In this document: positions 25,963-34,509 of the stretch, piece by piece | Position numbering within the stretch: position 1 is the stretch's first letter | How the letters are laid out: each line of letters starts with the position of its first letter | Source of the DNA: Actinoplanes ianthinogenes | GTDB lineage: Bacteria > Actinomycetota > Actinomycetes > Mycobacteriales > Micromonosporaceae | Direction: 5' to 3' | DNA: 64,000 bases | Assembly (NCBI RefSeq): GCF_018324205.1 | Contig: NZ_AP023356.1 | Coordinates: 9,182,501 to 9,246,500, forward strand | The notes under the pieces: generated by a model | The model's input: only the letters and a program-made list of their open reading frames with translations | The model's database searches: none | What the model was told of the DNA's origin: nothing | Program-made: the position numbers and the translations under genes

Positions 25963-26663
25963 ACGCCCTTGTCCTGCCAGACGCCCCACTCGCCGCCGGT
26001 GCCCGGCTCCTCGCCCTGTGTCCACCAGCGCGCGGTCCAGTTGTGGCCGGCGTGTGACACGGTCGTGCCGCCGGTGTAGACCGCGGTGGCGGACCACGCG
26101 GCCGTGCAGTTGCCGGTGGGCGGGGGAGTGGTCGGCCCGCCGCCCCCGCCGCCGACGTTGACGTCGACGCAGGCGTAGAAGGCGTTCGCGGTGTCGTAGA
26201 TGTTCCAGACACTGAGGATCTTGTGGCGCCCGGCCGGCAGGTTCGTGATCGTGTGCGACACCGTCGACGGCGGCTGCGAGGCGTTGCCGCTGATCGTCTG
26301 GTGCAGCCGCCCGTCGACGTAGTACTGCCAGTTGAGCGTGCGGTGCGCCGCGGTGTTGCGCCAGGTGAACGTGGCGTTGCTGCCGATGTCGCTGACCTTC
26401 CAGCCCGCGTTGTCGTTGTCCAGCACGGTGAAGCCGCTGCCGCCGCTGCACGTCGTGGCACCCTTGGGCGCCTCCACGCTCTGCGGCTCGTACGCGATCT
26501 GCCCGCAGCCCGACACCGCGCCCGTGGCGCACTGGTCCTGGCGGCTCGGCGGGCTGGTGATCCAACCGTGGGCGGTGGCCGGCGCGGTCGTCGCCAGCAC
26601 CGCCGCCATCGGCGCCAGCAGCACGGTCGCCGCGACCGCCGCGGATCTCGTAGTGATCTTCAT
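25956..26663 (-). CDS. AA10 lytic polysaccharide monooxygenase with C-terminal CBM5/12
   Basis: 235 residues. Signal peptide of 31 residues ending PATA, which leaves His32 (HGWITSPPSRQDQC) as the new N-terminus. This His plus the later His in NTAAHRTLNW make the copper brace. The AA10 domain runs to ~175. A Gly/Pro linker follows, then a CBM5/12 (NCTAAWSATAVYTGGTTVSH ... WWTQGEEPG). It oxidatively cleaves crystalline chitin and opens it for the chitinase two genes downstream. First gene of the minus-strand chitin operon; divergent from the S1 protease. Confidence 0.95.
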   Translation of the reverse strand: MKITTRSAAVAATVLLAPMAAVLATTAPATAHGWITSPPSRQDQCATGAVSGCGQIAYEPQSVEAPKGATTCSGGSGFTVLDNDNAGWKVSDIGSNATFTWRNTAAHRTLNWQYYVDGRLHQTISGNASQPPSTVSHTITNLPAGRHKILSVWNIYDTANAFYACVDVNVGGGGGGPTTPPPTGNCTAAWSATAVYTGGTTVSHAGHNWTARWWTQGEEPGTGGEWGVWQDKGVC

Positions 26664-26909
26664 GTCGCTCCTCGAGTACGCACGGCGGGCACTTCGACGC
26701 CCGCCGATATTTATCAGAGCGATTAATAGTTAAGTTTGTCAACAGTTTGAACGAGAAAGCTCGCTGGGAAGCGCTCTCAGGTGCGACCTGCGGAGAAAGT
26801 GCCAGATTGATCGAGATCCGTCTATTGACGGCGACGGCGCGGCGTACCTATGGTGCTCGACACATCGAAGGTAACAGAAGTTAACGGCCTTGTGCCCAAG
26901 GAGTTCGCC
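26664..26909. promoter_or_regulatory. Divergent control region of the chitin operon and protease genes
   Basis: 246 bases, the most AT-rich stretch of the island (26705-26760). It holds a LacI/CebR-like palindrome TGGGAAGCGCTCTCA (26765-26779) and a rightward promoter TTGACG (26825-26830) with TATGGT (26849-26854) 18 bases apart. AAGGAG lies seven bases before GTG 26910. A sugar-responsive LacI-type protein probably acts here; its gene is not in the window. Confidence 0.55.
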
Positions 26910-28208
26910 GTGCCTCGAAGACCAACCGCCGTGCTGGCGGCCACCCTCGCCGCCATCGCCGTGGCAGCCCTCACCGTGACCACCCACGCCGACGCCGCGA
27001 CCGTGCCGGCCGGCGTCGACCCGCAACTGTTCAGCGCCCTGCAACGCGACCTCGGGCTCACCCCGATGCAGGCCACCGCCCGGCTGGACACCGACCAGCG
27101 GGCCGGGCGCACCCAGCAGGTGTTGCGCCAGACCCTCGGCGCCCACTACGGCGGCACCTGGGTCGCCGGCGACGGCCGCACCGTCCAGGTCGGCATCACC
27201 GACACCGGTGCCGCGGCGGCCGTCCGCGCGCTCGGCGCCGAACCCGTCCCGGTCGCGCGCAACGAGGCGCAGCTGCGGGACACGGTCACCCGCCTCGACC
27301 GGATCGCGGCGCCCGCCGCCGTCGAGGGCTGGTACGCCGACCTGATCGCCAACACCGTGGTCGTCCTGGCGCACGCCGACGCGATCGAAACCGGTCACGC
27401 CTTCGCCCGCCGGGCCGGCGTCGCCGCCGCCGTCCAGGTCCGGGCCACCACCGAGAACCCCCGGCCCTACCTCGACGTGATCGGCGGTAACGCCTACTAC
27501 ATCGGCAGCGGCACCCGCTGCTCGATCGGGTTCTCGGTCACCGGCGGCTTCGTCACGGCCGGGCACTGCGGCCAGGCCGGCGCCCGCACCAGCCAGCCCG
27601 CCGGCACGTTCCAGGGCTCCACCTTCCCGGGCCGCGACTACGCCTGGGTCCGGGTCGACGCCGGCAACACCCCGCGCGGACTGGTGAACAACTACAGCGG
27701 CGGCACAGTCACCGTGGCCGGCTCCACCGAGGCCGCCGTCGGCGCCGCGGTCTGCCGCTCCGGCTCCACCACCGGCTGGCACTGCGGCACCATCCAGCAG
27801 AAGAACGCCTCGGTCACCTACGCCGAGGGCACCGTCAGCGGCCTGACCCGCACCAACGCCTGCGCCGAGCCGGGCGACTCGGGCGGCTCCTGGCTGGCCG
27901 GCGACCAGGCGCAGGGGGTCACCTCGGGCGGCTCCGGCAACTGCACCACCGGCGGCGTCATGTACTTCCAGCCGGTCAACCCGATCCTGGCCGCGTACGG
28001 CCTGACCCTGGTCACCGCCGGCAACCCGGGCCCCGGCCCGACCGGCCCGACCACCGCGCCGCCCGGCGGCACCTGGGCACCCGGCGTGACCTACGCGACC
28101 GGCGCCCAGGTCACCTACGGCGGTGCCGCGTACCGCTGCCTGCAGCAACACACCTCGATGACCGGCTGGGAGCCACCCGCCGTGCCGGCCCTCTGGCAGC
28201 GCCTCTGA
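26910..28208 (+). CDS. Secreted S1-family serine protease (streptogrisin-like) with C-terminal CBM5/12
   Basis: 432 residues from GTG 26910 (AAGGAG upstream; the longer frame from ATG 26850 is rejected). Signal peptide, ~160-residue alpha-lytic-type pro-region (LGLTPMQATARLDTDQ ... IANTVVV), then the protease with His in FVTAGHCGQ, Asp in RDYAWVRVD and Ser in EPGDSGGSWLAG. A Gly/Pro/Thr linker leads to a CBM5/12 (TWAPGVTYATGAQVTYGG ... GWEPP). Streptogrisin C has the same order. Self-processing by the pro-region is expected. Only 55 bases separate it from the M4 protease. Confidence 0.94.
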   Translation: MPRRPTAVLAATLAAIAVAALTVTTHADAATVPAGVDPQLFSALQRDLGLTPMQATARLDTDQRAGRTQQVLRQTLGAHYGGTWVAGDGRTVQVGITDTGAAAAVRALGAEPVPVARNEAQLRDTVTRLDRIAAPAAVEGWYADLIANTVVVLAHADAIETGHAFARRAGVAAAVQVRATTENPRPYLDVIGGNAYYIGSGTRCSIGFSVTGGFVTAGHCGQAGARTSQPAGTFQGSTFPGRDYAWVRVDAGNTPRGLVNNYSGGTVTVAGSTEAAVGAAVCRSGSTTGWHCGTIQQKNASVTYAEGTVSGLTRTNACAEPGDSGGSWLAGDQAQGVTSGGSGNCTTGGVMYFQPVNPILAAYGLTLVTAGNPGPGPTGPTTAPPGGTWAPGVTYATGAQVTYGGAAYRCLQQHTSMTGWEPPAVPALWQRL

Positions 28209-28263
28209 CCGCCACCCGCGGTCGAGTTTCCCCTCCCGACAGGTGATCCCCCAAGGAGCTCCG

Positions 28264-30588
28264 GTGACAACGAGATCCGTTCTGAGCGCGGTGACGGCGC
28301 TGGCCGTCGGCGCCGCCACCATCGCCTTCGCAACACACGACAGTGCGCAGGCCGCCCCGCAACCCGGCCCCACCCCGCCCGCCACCGCCCTGGCCGCCGC
28401 CGACCGGGCCGCCGCCAGCGGCCTCGACGCCCTGGCCAAGGGCCCCGACGACGCCTTCCTGCGGCGCACCGCCGTCAGTGGCCTCGGCGGCCTCCAGTAC
28501 GTCACCTACGACCGCACCTACCGTGGGCTGCCGGTCGTCGGCGGCGACGCGACCGTCGTGGTCGACGCCACCGGCCACGTCCGCGACACCCTCGCCGCCG
28601 ACCACGGCCAGGTCACCCTCGGCTCGGTCACGCCGCGCATCCCGGCCACGACCGCCGCCGCCCGCGCCCGGGCTCAGCTCGACACCGTGACCGACGCTAA
28701 CCAGCCGCAGCTGGTGGTCTACGCGCTGACCGCGAAGCCGCGGCTGGCGTACGAGACCCTGCTGACCGGCACCCGGGACAGGGCCCCGAGCCGGCTGCAC
28801 GTCTGGGTCGACGCGCAGACCGGCAAGGTTCTCTCCACCAAGGACGACGTCGTCTTCGAGGCGGCCCGCGGTTACCTCAACGGATCGGTGCAGATCGACA
28901 CCAACGGCGGGCTGCTCCAGGACCCACAGCGCTCCGGGCTGTCCTGCGGCAACTACACCAGCAAGCAGACGTACCGCAACGGCGGCACCGGCACCGGGAC
29001 CGACCTGCAAACCGCCTGCGTCGACGCGTATTACGGCGTCGAACAGGAGTGGAACATGCTGCAGTCCTGGCTCGGGCGCAGCGGCATCAGCGGCACCGGC
29101 CGGGCGTTCCCGCTCTATGTCGGGCTCAACGCGGTCAACGCCTACTGGGACGGCTCGACCGGCACCTTCGGGCACAACCAGGCCGGCACCGCGCAGGCGG
29201 TCAGCATGGACGTGGTCGGCCACGAGATGGGCCACGCCATCGACCAGTTCACCGGCGCGGGCACCGCGGCCGAGAACGGCCTGGGCGAGGCCACCGGCGA
29301 CATCTTCGGCGCGCTGACCGAGCACTACGCCGGCAACGCGAACGACCCGGCCGACTACACCGTCGGCGAGGAGATCAACCTGGTCGGCTCGGGACCGATC
29401 CGGTACATGTACAACCCGGGCACCAACGGCGACCCGAGCTGTTACTCCTCGTCCATCCCGGGCACCGAGGTGCACGCCGCGGCCGGCCCGACCAACCACT
29501 GGTTCTACCTGCTCGCCGAGGGCAGCCGGCCGGCCAACGGCAACCCGGCCAGCCCGACCTGCGACGGCAGCACGGTCACCGGCATCGGCATCCAGAAGGC
29601 CGGACAGATCTTCATGTCCGCGATGAACATGAAGACCTCCGGCTGGAGCGCGCCGAAGTATCGGGGGGCCACGGTCCGGGCGGCGGTCACGCTGTTCGGC
29701 GCCGGCTCGCCGGAGTGCGCCAGCACCAAGGCCGCCTGGAGCGCGGTCAGCATCGGCGCGCAGTCGGGCGAACCGGCCTGCACCGCCGTGCCGTCCGACG
29801 ACTTCTCGCTGTCGACCAGCCCCACCGCGGGCAGCGTGGCGCAGGGCGGCAGCGTGACGACCACGGTGGCCACCCAGCGCACCGCCGGCAACGCGCAGAC
29901 CGTCACGCTGAGCGCGTCCGGCCTGCCGTCCGGGGTCACCGCGACGTTCAGCCCGGCCACCGTCACCGCCGGCCAGTCGTCCACGCTGACGCTGCGGGCC
30001 GCCTCGACCGCGGCCGTCGGCAGCAAGGCGATCACCGTCACCGGGTCCGCCCCCTCCGGCAGCCACACCGCGACCTACACCGTCACGGTCACCACCGGCA
30101 CGCCGCCGACCGGCAACGACTTCTCGGTGTCGGCCTCACCGGCGTCCGGCACGGTCGCGCCGGGCAACTCGGCCACCGCGTCGATCACCACGGCCGTCAC
30201 GTCCGGTAACGCCCAGACGGTGAACCTCGCGGTCTCCGGCGCGCCGACCGGCGTGACCGCCGCGGTGAGCCCGGCGTCGGTCACCGCCGGCGGCTCGGCC
30301 ACCCTCACGGTCACGGTCGCCGCCACCGCGGCCGCCGGCACCTACCCGCTGACGATCACCGGGACGGGTGCGGAGAACACGCACACCACGACGTACACGC
30401 TGACCGTCTCGGGCACGCCGCCGACCGGCTGCGGCGGGGTGGCGGCCTGGTCCGCGACCCGCGGTTACGTCCCCGGTGACAAGGTGTCCTACAACGGTCA
30501 CCTGTGGAACTCCACCTGGTACTCCACCGGTGCCGAACCCGGTGCGCCCGCCTCCTGGGCGGTCTGGGCCGACGCCGGCCCGTGCTGA
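28264..30588 (+). CDS. Secreted M4 (thermolysin-type) metalloprotease with two Ig-like repeats and CBM5/12
   Basis: 774 residues from GTG 28264 (AAGGAG, 6 bases). Signal peptide, FTP/PepSY pro-region (GLPVVGGDATVVVDATGHV), and catalytic domain with VVGHEMGHAIDQ (zinc His-His and Glu) and third ligand Glu in GLGEATGD. Active-site His is in EVHAAAGPTNHWFYLL. Two ~95-residue beta domains repeat (DFSLSTSPTAGSVAQGG and DFSVSASPASGTVAPGN starts). The last ~50 residues are a CBM5/12 (GVAAWSATRGYVPGDKVSYN). Likely in an operon with the S1 protease; both would strip protein from chitin. Confidence 0.95.
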   Translation: MTTRSVLSAVTALAVGAATIAFATHDSAQAAPQPGPTPPATALAAADRAAASGLDALAKGPDDAFLRRTAVSGLGGLQYVTYDRTYRGLPVVGGDATVVVDATGHVRDTLAADHGQVTLGSVTPRIPATTAAARARAQLDTVTDANQPQLVVYALTAKPRLAYETLLTGTRDRAPSRLHVWVDAQTGKVLSTKDDVVFEAARGYLNGSVQIDTNGGLLQDPQRSGLSCGNYTSKQTYRNGGTGTGTDLQTACVDAYYGVEQEWNMLQSWLGRSGISGTGRAFPLYVGLNAVNAYWDGSTGTFGHNQAGTAQAVSMDVVGHEMGHAIDQFTGAGTAAENGLGEATGDIFGALTEHYAGNANDPADYTVGEEINLVGSGPIRYMYNPGTNGDPSCYSSSIPGTEVHAAAGPTNHWFYLLAEGSRPANGNPASPTCDGSTVTGIGIQKAGQIFMSAMNMKTSGWSAPKYRGATVRAAVTLFGAGSPECASTKAAWSAVSIGAQSGEPACTAVPSDDFSLSTSPTAGSVAQGGSVTTTVATQRTAGNAQTVTLSASGLPSGVTATFSPATVTAGQSSTLTLRAASTAAVGSKAITVTGSAPSGSHTATYTVTVTTGTPPTGNDFSVSASPASGTVAPGNSATASITTAVTSGNAQTVNLAVSGAPTGVTAAVSPASVTAGGSATLTVTVAATAAAGTYPLTITGTGAENTHTTTYTLTVSGTPPTGCGGVAAWSATRGYVPGDKVSYNGHLWNSTWYSTGAEPGAPASWAVWADAGPC

Positions 30589-30590
30589 GG

Positions 30591-31838
30591 TCAGTCCGAA
30601 CGCGGTGAGTCCCCGGACAGCCGCTCCACCTCGGCGAGGCCGTCACGCAGCAGCGTGACGGCCTCCGCCGCGCGGTCCTGCGCCTCCAGGTTGTCGGCGA
30701 GCGCCAGCAGCACCGCGGCCAGGCTGCGCCGCGGCCCGGCCCGCCGGTAGCCGTCCGCGGCGGCGCGCAGGTGCCGCTCGGCACCGGCGACATCGCCCTC
30801 GTCCGCGGCGAGCGCGGCCAGCACCCGATCGCCCGCCGGCCCGGCCGCGGGCACATCTTCGAGCAAAACCCTTGCTTCGGTGCGCCGGCCCAGTCCCCGA
30901 TACACCGCCGCCAACTCGACCGCCGCCTCGCCCCGCGCACCAACCGTCCCGTCTGGCCGGCCGGTCAGCCCGGTGAGCGCCTCGGTCAGGTCGCGCGCCG
31001 CCGCGTCCAGGTCGCCCGCGCGGTGCCGGGCCCGCCCGCGGATGAGCCGGCACTCGGCCAGCTCCACCGCCAGTCCGGCCTGCCCGCGAGCCTGCCGCGC
31101 CTGCGACAGCGCCCCCTCGGCTCCCCGCGTGTCGCCCTGGGACAGCAGCGTCCTGCCCACGGTCAGGTGCAGGTCGGCGAGCGCGCCGGCGTCCGCGGGA
31201 CCGGCCAGCGCCAGTGCCGCCGATGCCGCGCCGGCCGCCGCGTCCTCGTCGTCGAGGTCCCGGTGACACAGCGCGAGGCGGACGTTGAGCCCGAGCAGCG
31301 CCCCGGGATCCGGCAACCCGGCGCCGGCCAGCTCGTCCAGCGCCCGGCGCAGCAGGAACACGGCGTATCGCGGATCGCCCTGCCGCCGCAGGCACTCCGC
31401 CTCCCCGATCACCGGCGCGGCCCGCAGGTGCGCCGGCGCCCCCGCGGACAGCCGCCCGGCCTCGGCGAACGCACGAGCGGCCGCGTCGAGGTCGTCGCGG
31501 CGCAGCGCCAGGTAGCCGAGTCCGACCTGGCAGTGCGCCCGGCCCAGCTCGTCGGCGTGCTCGGCCAGCCGGAGGTAGTCCGCCTCGCTCACCGCGGGGC
31601 CCGCGAGTTCGAGGCCGAGGCGGACCTGAAGATCCGGGGAGCTGCCGGTGGCCAGTTCCTCGGCGCTGACCCCGAGCAGTGCGGCGAAGTGCGCGAGCGC
31701 GTCGGTGGACGGCACCCGGCGACCGGACTCCACCGACGACACGTACGCCGAGGTGTATCGGTCGGCGGCCAGCTCCCGCTGGGTCAGCCCGCGCGCCGTG
31801 CGCAGCCGGTGGATCCGCCCGCCCACGTCCTCGTTCAT
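30591..31838 (-). CDS. XRE-family HTH protein with TPR-like repeats (copy 1)
   Basis: 415 residues. HTH_XRE at 8-62 (IHRLRTARGLTQRELAADRYTSAYVSSVESGRRVPS), then ~340 residues of helical TPR-like repeats (e.g. GRTLLSQGDTRGAEGALSQARQ; ARHRAGDLDAAARDLTEALTG). This is the layout of actinobacterial regulators whose TPR part binds a protein or peptide partner. It is a paralogue of the next gene upstream (31912-33222), to which it is linked by a micro-ORF with ATGA overlaps at both junctions. Its 3' end converges on the M4 protease gene with two bases between stops. Confidence 0.88.
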   Translation of the reverse strand: MNEDVGGRIHRLRTARGLTQRELAADRYTSAYVSSVESGRRVPSTDALAHFAALLGVSAEELATGSSPDLQVRLGLELAGPAVSEADYLRLAEHADELGRAHCQVGLGYLALRRDDLDAAARAFAEAGRLSAGAPAHLRAAPVIGEAECLRRQGDPRYAVFLLRRALDELAGAGLPDPGALLGLNVRLALCHRDLDDEDAAAGAASAALALAGPADAGALADLHLTVGRTLLSQGDTRGAEGALSQARQARGQAGLAVELAECRLIRGRARHRAGDLDAAARDLTEALTGLTGRPDGTVGARGEAAVELAAVYRGLGRRTEARVLLEDVPAAGPAGDRVLAALAADEGDVAGAERHLRAAADGYRRAGPRRSLAAVLLALADNLEAQDRAAEAVTLLRDGLAEVERLSGDSPRSD

Positions 31839-31915
31839 CGCGCCACCTCCGCTGCGCTCCGGCGTCGCGATGAACCAACCACTGTGCCGATTGATTCGCT
31901 CGCGAGCTCGCTCAT
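31835..31915 (-). CDS. 26-codon micro-ORF bridging two HTH-TPR genes
   Basis: ATG 31915 overlaps the stop of the upstream HTH-TPR gene (ATGA) and its own TGA overlaps the ATG of the downstream one (ATGA). GGAGG lies seven bases before its start. The product ends SAAEVAR, and the upstream paralogue ends HAAEAAR; the DNA around both stops is nearly the same. It looks like the leftover tail of an ancestral third copy or of the gene that duplicated, kept because it carries ribosomes across the junction. Confidence 0.5.
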   Translation of the reverse strand: MSELASESIGTVVGSSRRRSAAEVAR

Positions 31916-33222
31916 CGCGCCGCCTCCGCTGCGTGCAGGCCGCGGCGCAGCACCGCGCCCGCCTCGGCGGTCCGCCCGGCGTCGAGCAGGACGTCGCCGA
32001 GCATGCGGCAGGTACGGATCAGCTCGGTCACGAAGCCACCCCGCTCGTACCGGTCGGCGGCCCGGACCAGCAGCCGTTCGCCCTCGGCGGTGTCGCCGCG
32101 GCTCACCGCGACCAGGCCCAGCAGCCGGTCGGCCTCGGCCATGCACTCGACGTGCCGGACCTGCGCGCTGACCCGGGCGGCCACCCCGGCCAGCCGGGCC
32201 GCCTCGTCCAGCGCACCCTGCCGGCGGTGGACCTCGGCCAGCTCCAGCGTGGCGCCCGCGTGGTCCTGGGTCGCGCCGACCGCCAGCAGGATCTCGGCCG
32301 CGGCGCGGAACTCGCGGGCCGCCTCCGGTAGCCGGTCGACCCGGCGCAGCACGTATCCGTACCCCCAGTGGCACAGCCCGATCTCGCGGGTCAGGCCCAG
32401 CTCGCGGTAGATGCGGCCGGCCTCGCCGAACATCCGCTCCGCCGCGGGCAGCTCGGCCGGGCTCCGCCGCAGCTGCCCCGCGGTCATGTTGAAGTGCGCA
32501 ACCCACTCCGCCCGGGTGACCCGCGACAGCAGGGGCGCCACCTCGGCTTCCAGGTCGTGTGCCCGCTGCCGCCAGTCGAGCTCCACGAAGATGTACAGCA
32601 GCACCGTGGACAGCCGCACCCGGGCGTCCGGATCGGGGGTGCCGGACTCGCGGACCGCCCGCAGCTCCTCCTGGAGCACGGCGGTCGCGGTGAACGCGTC
32701 ACCACCGGCGAACCGGCAGTACGCCCAGCGGGCCAGCGCCGCCGCCCGCGCCGCCGGCGGGCAGTCCCGCTCCCGGTCGCGCACCCGGGCGAACTGCTCC
32801 TCGGCGCCGCGCATGTCGCCGCGCTGCATCCGGGCCTCACCCAGCCAGTACGCCGCCCAGCAGGCCGGGGCGGGCAGCGCCCACCGGGTGGCGTCGGCCT
32901 GAACCCGCCCGAACACGTCCTCGGCATGCTCCACCTTGCCCTGGGAGAGAGCCTGCCGGGCCTGGCGCAGGGCGTCGTCGAGGTCGGCCGCGGCGCCGGG
33001 CGGCCGGTCGTACCGTAAATCGTCGGGATCGATGCCGAAGCGGACCGCGACGTGCGCGATCATCTGATCGCTCGGTTTCCGGGCACCGGCCTCGACGGCC
33101 GCCAGCAGGGTGCGGCTGAACTGTGGCTCGGCCAGGTCGCGCTGGGTCAGGCCGTGGGTGACGCGCAGCCGGCGGATCCGGGCGCCGACGTCCCCGGGCG
33201 GCTCGGGCTCGTGGCTGGTCAT
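31912..33222 (-). CDS. XRE-family HTH protein with TPR-like repeats (copy 2)
   Basis: 436 residues from ATG 33222, which overlaps the MarR stop by four bases. HTH at 12-65 (IRRLRVTHGLTQRDLAEPQFSRTLLAAVEAGARKPS), then helical TPR-like repeats (ARMQRGDMRGAEEQFARVRD; MFGEAGRIYRELGLTREIGLCHWGYGYVLRR). Same architecture as copy 1. The HTH here lacks the usual SRS(Y)IS pattern, having SRTLLAAVE. Co-translated with MarR upstream and the micro-ORF/copy 1 downstream, so MarR probably sets the level of both. Confidence 0.88.
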   Translation of the reverse strand: MTSHEPEPPGDVGARIRRLRVTHGLTQRDLAEPQFSRTLLAAVEAGARKPSDQMIAHVAVRFGIDPDDLRYDRPPGAAADLDDALRQARQALSQGKVEHAEDVFGRVQADATRWALPAPACWAAYWLGEARMQRGDMRGAEEQFARVRDRERDCPPAARAAALARWAYCRFAGGDAFTATAVLQEELRAVRESGTPDPDARVRLSTVLLYIFVELDWRQRAHDLEAEVAPLLSRVTRAEWVAHFNMTAGQLRRSPAELPAAERMFGEAGRIYRELGLTREIGLCHWGYGYVLRRVDRLPEAAREFRAAAEILLAVGATQDHAGATLELAEVHRRQGALDEAARLAGVAARVSAQVRHVECMAEADRLLGLVAVSRGDTAEGERLLVRAADRYERGGFVTELIRTCRMLGDVLLDAGRTAEAGAVLRRGLHAAEAAR

Positions 33223-33650
33223 CGGCCGGCCCCGGCGTTGAGCAGCGGTTCGAGCAGGCCGAGCAACTGGGTGCGCTGCTCCGGGCCGAGGCCGTCCAGG
33301 TCGGGCGCGAGCGTGGCGCGGACCTCGGCATAAAGCCGCTGGGTGAGCTCGTGACCGGCCGGGGTCAGGAACACCTCGATGACCCGGCCGTCGCGTGGAT
33401 TCTTGCCCCGGGCCAGCAGGCCGCGGCGCTCGGCGCGGTCGATCAGGCCGGACATCGTCGACTTGTCCAGGCCCAGGTAGGCGGCCAGCTCGGTGATCCG
33501 GGGGCGGCGGTCGCGCAGGATGCCGAAGACGCGCAGCTGGGTGAGCGACAGGTCGTTCTCCGCGCCGATGCGGGTGAGCACGCCGGTCACCTGGAACGTG
33601 CAGCGGACCAGGGCGTCGATCAGCTCGTCCACCGAGTCCTCGGATGTCAT
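33219..33650 (-). CDS. MarR-family transcriptional regulator
   Basis: 143 residues from ATG 33650 (in-frame ATG 33671 is possible). Winged helix with LSLTQLRVFGILRDRRPRITELAAYLGLDKSTMSGLIDRAERRGLLARG and wing NPRDGRVIEVFLT. Ends in an ATGA overlap with the HTH-TPR gene. A perfect palindrome 22 bases upstream is the likely autoregulatory site. The divergent oxidoreductase frame is truncated exactly on that side. Confidence 0.92.
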   Translation of the reverse strand: MTSEDSVDELIDALVRCTFQVTGVLTRIGAENDLSLTQLRVFGILRDRRPRITELAAYLGLDKSTMSGLIDRAERRGLLARGKNPRDGRVIEVFLTPAGHELTQRLYAEVRATLAPDLDGLGPEQRTQLLGLLEPLLNAGAGR

Positions 33651-33672
33651 GCGGCCGATCGTAGTTGACATC

Positions 33673-33687
33673 GTTGGGATTCCCAAC
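33673..33687. promoter_or_regulatory. Probable MarR operator
   Basis: GTTGGGATTCCCAAC, perfect 7-base arms around one T, in the MarR/oxidoreductase junction, 22 bases upstream of the MarR start. Confidence 0.75.
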
Positions 33688-34506
33688 CATCTGCACCACC
33701 TGACCCGGTCGAAGGCGAGCGGGGCGCACTACAGCGCGGCCGGCGCCCTGCCGCTGGTGCCCGGCGTCGACGGCGTGGTCCGCGGCCCGGACGGGCGGAT
33801 GCGCTACGCGGTGCTCGACGACGCCCGGGTCGGGACGTTCGCCGACCGGACGGTGATCGACGCCCGGCGCAGCGTGGTGCTGCCGGACGGCATCGACCCG
33901 GTGCGGATCGCGGCGGCGATGAACCCGGCGATGTCGTCGTGGGTCGCGCTGCGCCGCCGGGCCGGCTTCACGCCGGGGCAGCGGGTCCTGGTCATCGGCG
34001 CGACCGGCAACGCCGGGCGGATGGCGGTCCAGGTCACCAAGCTGTTCGGCGCGGCGCGGGTGATCGCGGCCGGACGCGACGAGCGGCGGCTGGCCGCGCT
34101 GCCCGCGCTCGGCGCCGACGAGACCTGCACGTTCGACCGGATCGCGGGCGCGGCCGACGTCGACGTCGTCCTCGACTACGTGTGGGGCGAGCCGGCTGCC
34201 GCCGCGATGATCCCGATGCTGACCGCGCGGGCCGACCGGAGTGCGCCGCTGACCTGGGTGCAGATCGGCTCGATGGCCGGGCCGGAGGCCCCGATCCCGT
34301 CGGCCGCGCTGCGCGCCGCGCGGATGCAGATCGTCGGCAGCGGGATCGGGTCGGTCCCGGCCCGCGACTTCATCGCCGAGCTGCCGGAGATCGCCGCCGC
34401 GGTGGGGGACGGGGCGATCGAGGTGCGGGCGCGGCAGGTGCCGCTCGCCGACGTTGCCGCGGCGTGGACCGCGGTCACCGACGAGCGGATCGTGCTGGTG
34501 CCCTAG
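33688..34506 (+). pseudogene. 5'-truncated MDR oxidoreductase
   Basis: The readable frame begins CAT CTG at the edge of the MarR operator. It gives HLTRSKASGAHYSAAGALPLVPGVDGVVRG, then VLVIGATGNAGRMAVQVTKLFGAARVIAAGRDERR and a normal family C-terminus. Members of this quinone-oxidoreductase group have ~45 more residues before this point; here that DNA is MarR sequence. No ATG, GTG or TTG precedes the conserved part; the first in-frame GTG is 33757, inside the GroES-like fold. Probably a broken remnant left when the MarR gene and its operator came to lie here, though a GTG-started stub could still be made. Confidence 0.7.
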
Positions 34507-34509
34507 GTT

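Noticed and set aside
26739..30066. Two long minus-strand frames (588 and 651 codons) opposite the two protease genes
   Set aside because: Shadows of strongly biased coding DNA; Gly/Ala/Arg-rich with no motif, while the plus-strand products have complete catalytic motifs and signals.
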